DNA from: Pseudoscleropodium purum
Lineage: Eukaryota > Streptophyta > Bryopsida > Hypnales > Brachytheciaceae
DNA length: 64,000 bases
Reading direction: 5' to 3'
Assembly (NCBI GenBank): GCA_963969395.1
Contig: OZ017799.1
Span: forward strand, 22,694,501 to 22,758,500
Positions 61,505 to 64,000 of the stretch are shown one piece after another. The notes beneath the pieces were generated by a model. That model saw only the letters and a list, made by a program, of their open reading frames with translations, was not told where the DNA came from and did no database searches. Positions within the stretch are counted from its first letter, which is position 1, and each line of letters starts with the position of its first letter. The translations under genes were made by a program, and so were the position numbers.

Positions 61505-62357
61505 TGTTTTCACCTTACATAAGAGATGCCCAAGGAGTAGCTTTAAAGCACAACAATTTTTATAACTTTTGACTATGTGGTTCAAAAGTTATTCTATGAT
61601 AAGTCATTTTTAGCAACGTGCAGATAGCTCAAAAAAGTTCTTAAAAATCACTTTCTTAAGAAATAAAAATTTGATAGTGATTTTCTTGATTTATATATAT
61701 GCACAAAGATTTGAATTATTCCATTTTGATTAACGAGATGAAGTTATGAGGAGTTTTAGTTTGCGGGTAGTTATGGAATCTCTACTCTAAAATAAACTTT
61801 GAAGTCTTTTATTTAACTTTATTTTCAATATTTTCAAAAATAAATGATTAGGTGTAAATTGTTTATTACAACATTACAACCATTGGGATTGGCATTTTTC
61901 AATTCCATAATTATGCTCTTAACAATTTAATATTTTGAATCACTCTCTACTTCTTTCTACTTACTACTTTTTTCCTGTAATCTTGTATATTGTATAATTC
62001 CAAATCATCTGAAATTTTTCAAGCATGTAGCCAACTTGCCTTGAAGAATGAATCCAAAGAGTAACTACTATTTGGACATTTTTTTATACAAATGTGACGT
62101 TATGAATGGCAATTATCTATTTTTTTGCAAGGCCAAAAAAATGAATTTTGTCAATTCAAATGCTAATACCTTGTAATGTACATGGTGCAAAATTTTGAAA
62201 TTTTTTCTATGTCTTCACAACACCAATGTACTAGGAGATCCTACAGTTACATGAGTCCAAAAACATTTTTTTTCAAAAATTTGGTACTTGTATTAGAAAT
62301 AGCAATCTTGGAGCATTTTTGGTGAAAACGTAGTGAAAAATCTTTAGGAGGTAACTT
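61505..62357 (+). repeat. foldback-family unit, forward orientation
   Basis: Co-linear with 52895-53775 (blocks caacaatttttataacttttgac, actctaaaataaactttgaag, acattacaaccattgggatt split by minor changes). Ends in tttaggaggtaac, an altered terminus. The first ~70 bp of the unit is missing or unrecognisable. Confidence 0.75.
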
Positions 62358-63133
62358 TGATTGGTTGATTGTTGATTTTTCTAGAATTTGATTTTAGAAC
62401 CAATATATGTGATAGTTTTAATGGCCTAGGAATTTCAACTATAAAAGTTCATAAACATTATATGTCTTACCAAAATAAATAAATAAATATAATGCATGCC
62501 TTTTAATTGCTAATATTACAAAAATATATTTTCCAAATAAAAGTGCCTCCAACTATGTTGAAATGCTTATTTTGAAGATTTTGTATGTTTTCACTTTAAT
62601 GTAAAGTGGGAGTTTGTGAACCATAACTAATAATCAACAATCTTGTTTGTATTCAAAGATGAATGATTGCAAACATGTAGTTGAATCACAATAGTGTCAC
62701 TTGATAATAAGCCAAACTATATGTACAAAAAGACAAGTCATTAGGAATGTGGGATAATTCCTAATAAAATCTCTTTAAAATCCAAAATGACTTTGGAGTG
62801 TTTGGGGCATCCTAAGTATTAAAAAAAATTCTATTATTTTTTTTGAGATTGAAAAATCAAACAACCTTCTAAAGCATCTAATTTTCACAAAGATCAAATG
62901 GTTGTTGAATTTTGTTTTTAATTTTTTAAACTTTTTACTTTCAATTTGGATACATTGAACACAACATTGTTTTGCTTTGAAAATTTTCAAACTCTTCCTA
63001 ACTTGAGGTTCTTCTCAAATCTAATGTCTTTAGATCCCTTTACAAAGAACTTGAGTTATGGGGCCCAAAAGCTTAAAAAAGCCACATTGTCAAAAGCTCA
63101 AGCACCCTTGAAAAAAACATTGTGTTGTTCTTT

Positions 63134-63780
63134 GTTTAACCCCTAAATACCCAAGGTACCAAAATTTGATGTTTGCAAAACTTTGAAGTTACATAAACCC
63201 TAACCAAGTTCCTATTTTTAGTAATTTATATTTTTGAAAGATTCTTCTTGAAGTCTAGTTTTAGCATCAAAAATCCGATCTTGAAAATAAATGATAGTGA
63301 TTTTTCTATTCAAGGTTTTGTGCAAGGGTACCCATTGCAATCTTGACTTCCTATAGTATTGAAAGCTCTTGTAAATGAACCTCAAATACACTAGAATTTG
63401 AAGAAAAAATCACATTCAAAATTCATTTAAAAAAATTGTAGAGTAGATTTGAGAAGTCATAGATTGATTGGGTTATTCATGTTAGGCCCTTAAACCTCAT
63501 TTTTTTTTTGTCACAAAATTTTTAGGTTTGACTTGTGAAAAGTGAATTGAAAATTTTTCATAGTTTTAATACCCTCATGGTCAAATAATATAATCTTTCA
63601 ATTTATAAGTAATATTGTTGTGTTTTTTCTTCCTATGTGATCTCTAACATGTCTAGTTTGAATTTGTATGGTTACAAATCAAAAAAAGTTGATACAACTT
63701 ATCAAAATGTTGGCTTTTTGTCCAATTTAGAGTAGATATCTAAAGGCTCAAAACAAGCCTTGGGCATTTAAGGGTTAAAC
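63134..63780. mobile_element. 647-bp MITE-like element with 24-bp inverted ends of the foldback family
   Basis: The left end (63134-63157, gtttaacccctaaatacccaa...) pairs with the right end (63757-63780) at 21 of 24 positions. The right ~290 bp is shared with 33826-34126. The termini resemble those at 52821 and 53775. No clear target duplication. Confidence 0.72.
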
Positions 63781-64000
63781 ATATCTCATACATACATTAC
63801 TTTTAGACCCTAATTTATTTGGATAAGACCCTTACACTAGTCAAGAATAAGATCATATAGTTACGAATAAAAAAATAGGTAAGTTTTGATTTATAAATTT
63901 ATTTTTAGAAAATACAATTTTTTTTGCAATTTTAGGAATATTTTCTAATTTGTAACCAAAAGAATTTGAGGGATTAATGTTTTCAATCTTTTAAACTATA

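Overview
This window is nuclear DNA from a land plant. It carries split genes with canonical GT-AG introns of about 110-550 bp. The families are plant ones (laccase, a kinesin-14, cytosolic-type prolyl-tRNA synthetase). They sit in AT-rich intergenic DNA packed with decayed transposons, foldback repeats and microsatellites. The sequence does not name the species; a seed-free plant (bryophyte, lycophyte or fern) would fit the compact genes in AT-rich repeats, but that is a guess. There is no sign of operons, prokaryotic genes or CRISPR.

Left part (1-20 kb). There is a GC-rich hAT-type miniature element with an 8-bp target duplication (879-1286), an unrecognised intronless 296-residue ORF (3621-4511, +) and a broken, 5'-truncated prolyl-tRNA synthetase copy (5270-6589, -). 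An AT-rich desert runs from about 8.5 to 14.2 kb. It is followed by a 55-bp minisatellite, a compound inverted-repeat element (15.0-15.86 kb) and a two-exon gene of uncertain family (16630-18171, +). That gene has a GC-rich upstream region and may carry an actinoporin/bryoporin-like domain.

Middle (20-42 kb). A repeat nest at 20.3-23.4 kb is followed by a complete nine-exon laccase gene (23706-28901, -) with all four copper motifs. Next come a decayed reverse transcriptase/RNase H (LINE-type) element (31.56-33.8 kb, -) and a TA-flanked miniature element with perfect 24-bp inverted ends (34993-35538). A complete ten-exon kinesin-14 gene (36163-39668, -) follows. Both multi-exon models were checked by hand: intron phases agree across every junction and the summed exon lengths are multiples of three.

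Right part (42-64 kb). I found no confident intact gene here. It holds a frameshifted hAT transposase relic (about 46.1-47.5 kb), a short poly(A)-tailed retroposon with a 15-bp target duplication and a related empty site elsewhere in the window, and several members of one foldback repeat family. Two family units of about 955 bp are joined head-to-head at a shared palindrome (51873-53775). Solo units lie at 56.9-57.8 and 61.5-62.36 kb. A 647-bp relative (63134-63780) has similar ends, and these ends contain a CCCTAAA-like motif.

The genes do not form a pathway. Laccase acts in the cell wall or apoplast, the kinesin on microtubules, and the synthetase copy is dead. The strongest candidate for something undescribed is the foldback repeat family. 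The two unassigned genes at 3.6 and 16.6 kb come next.
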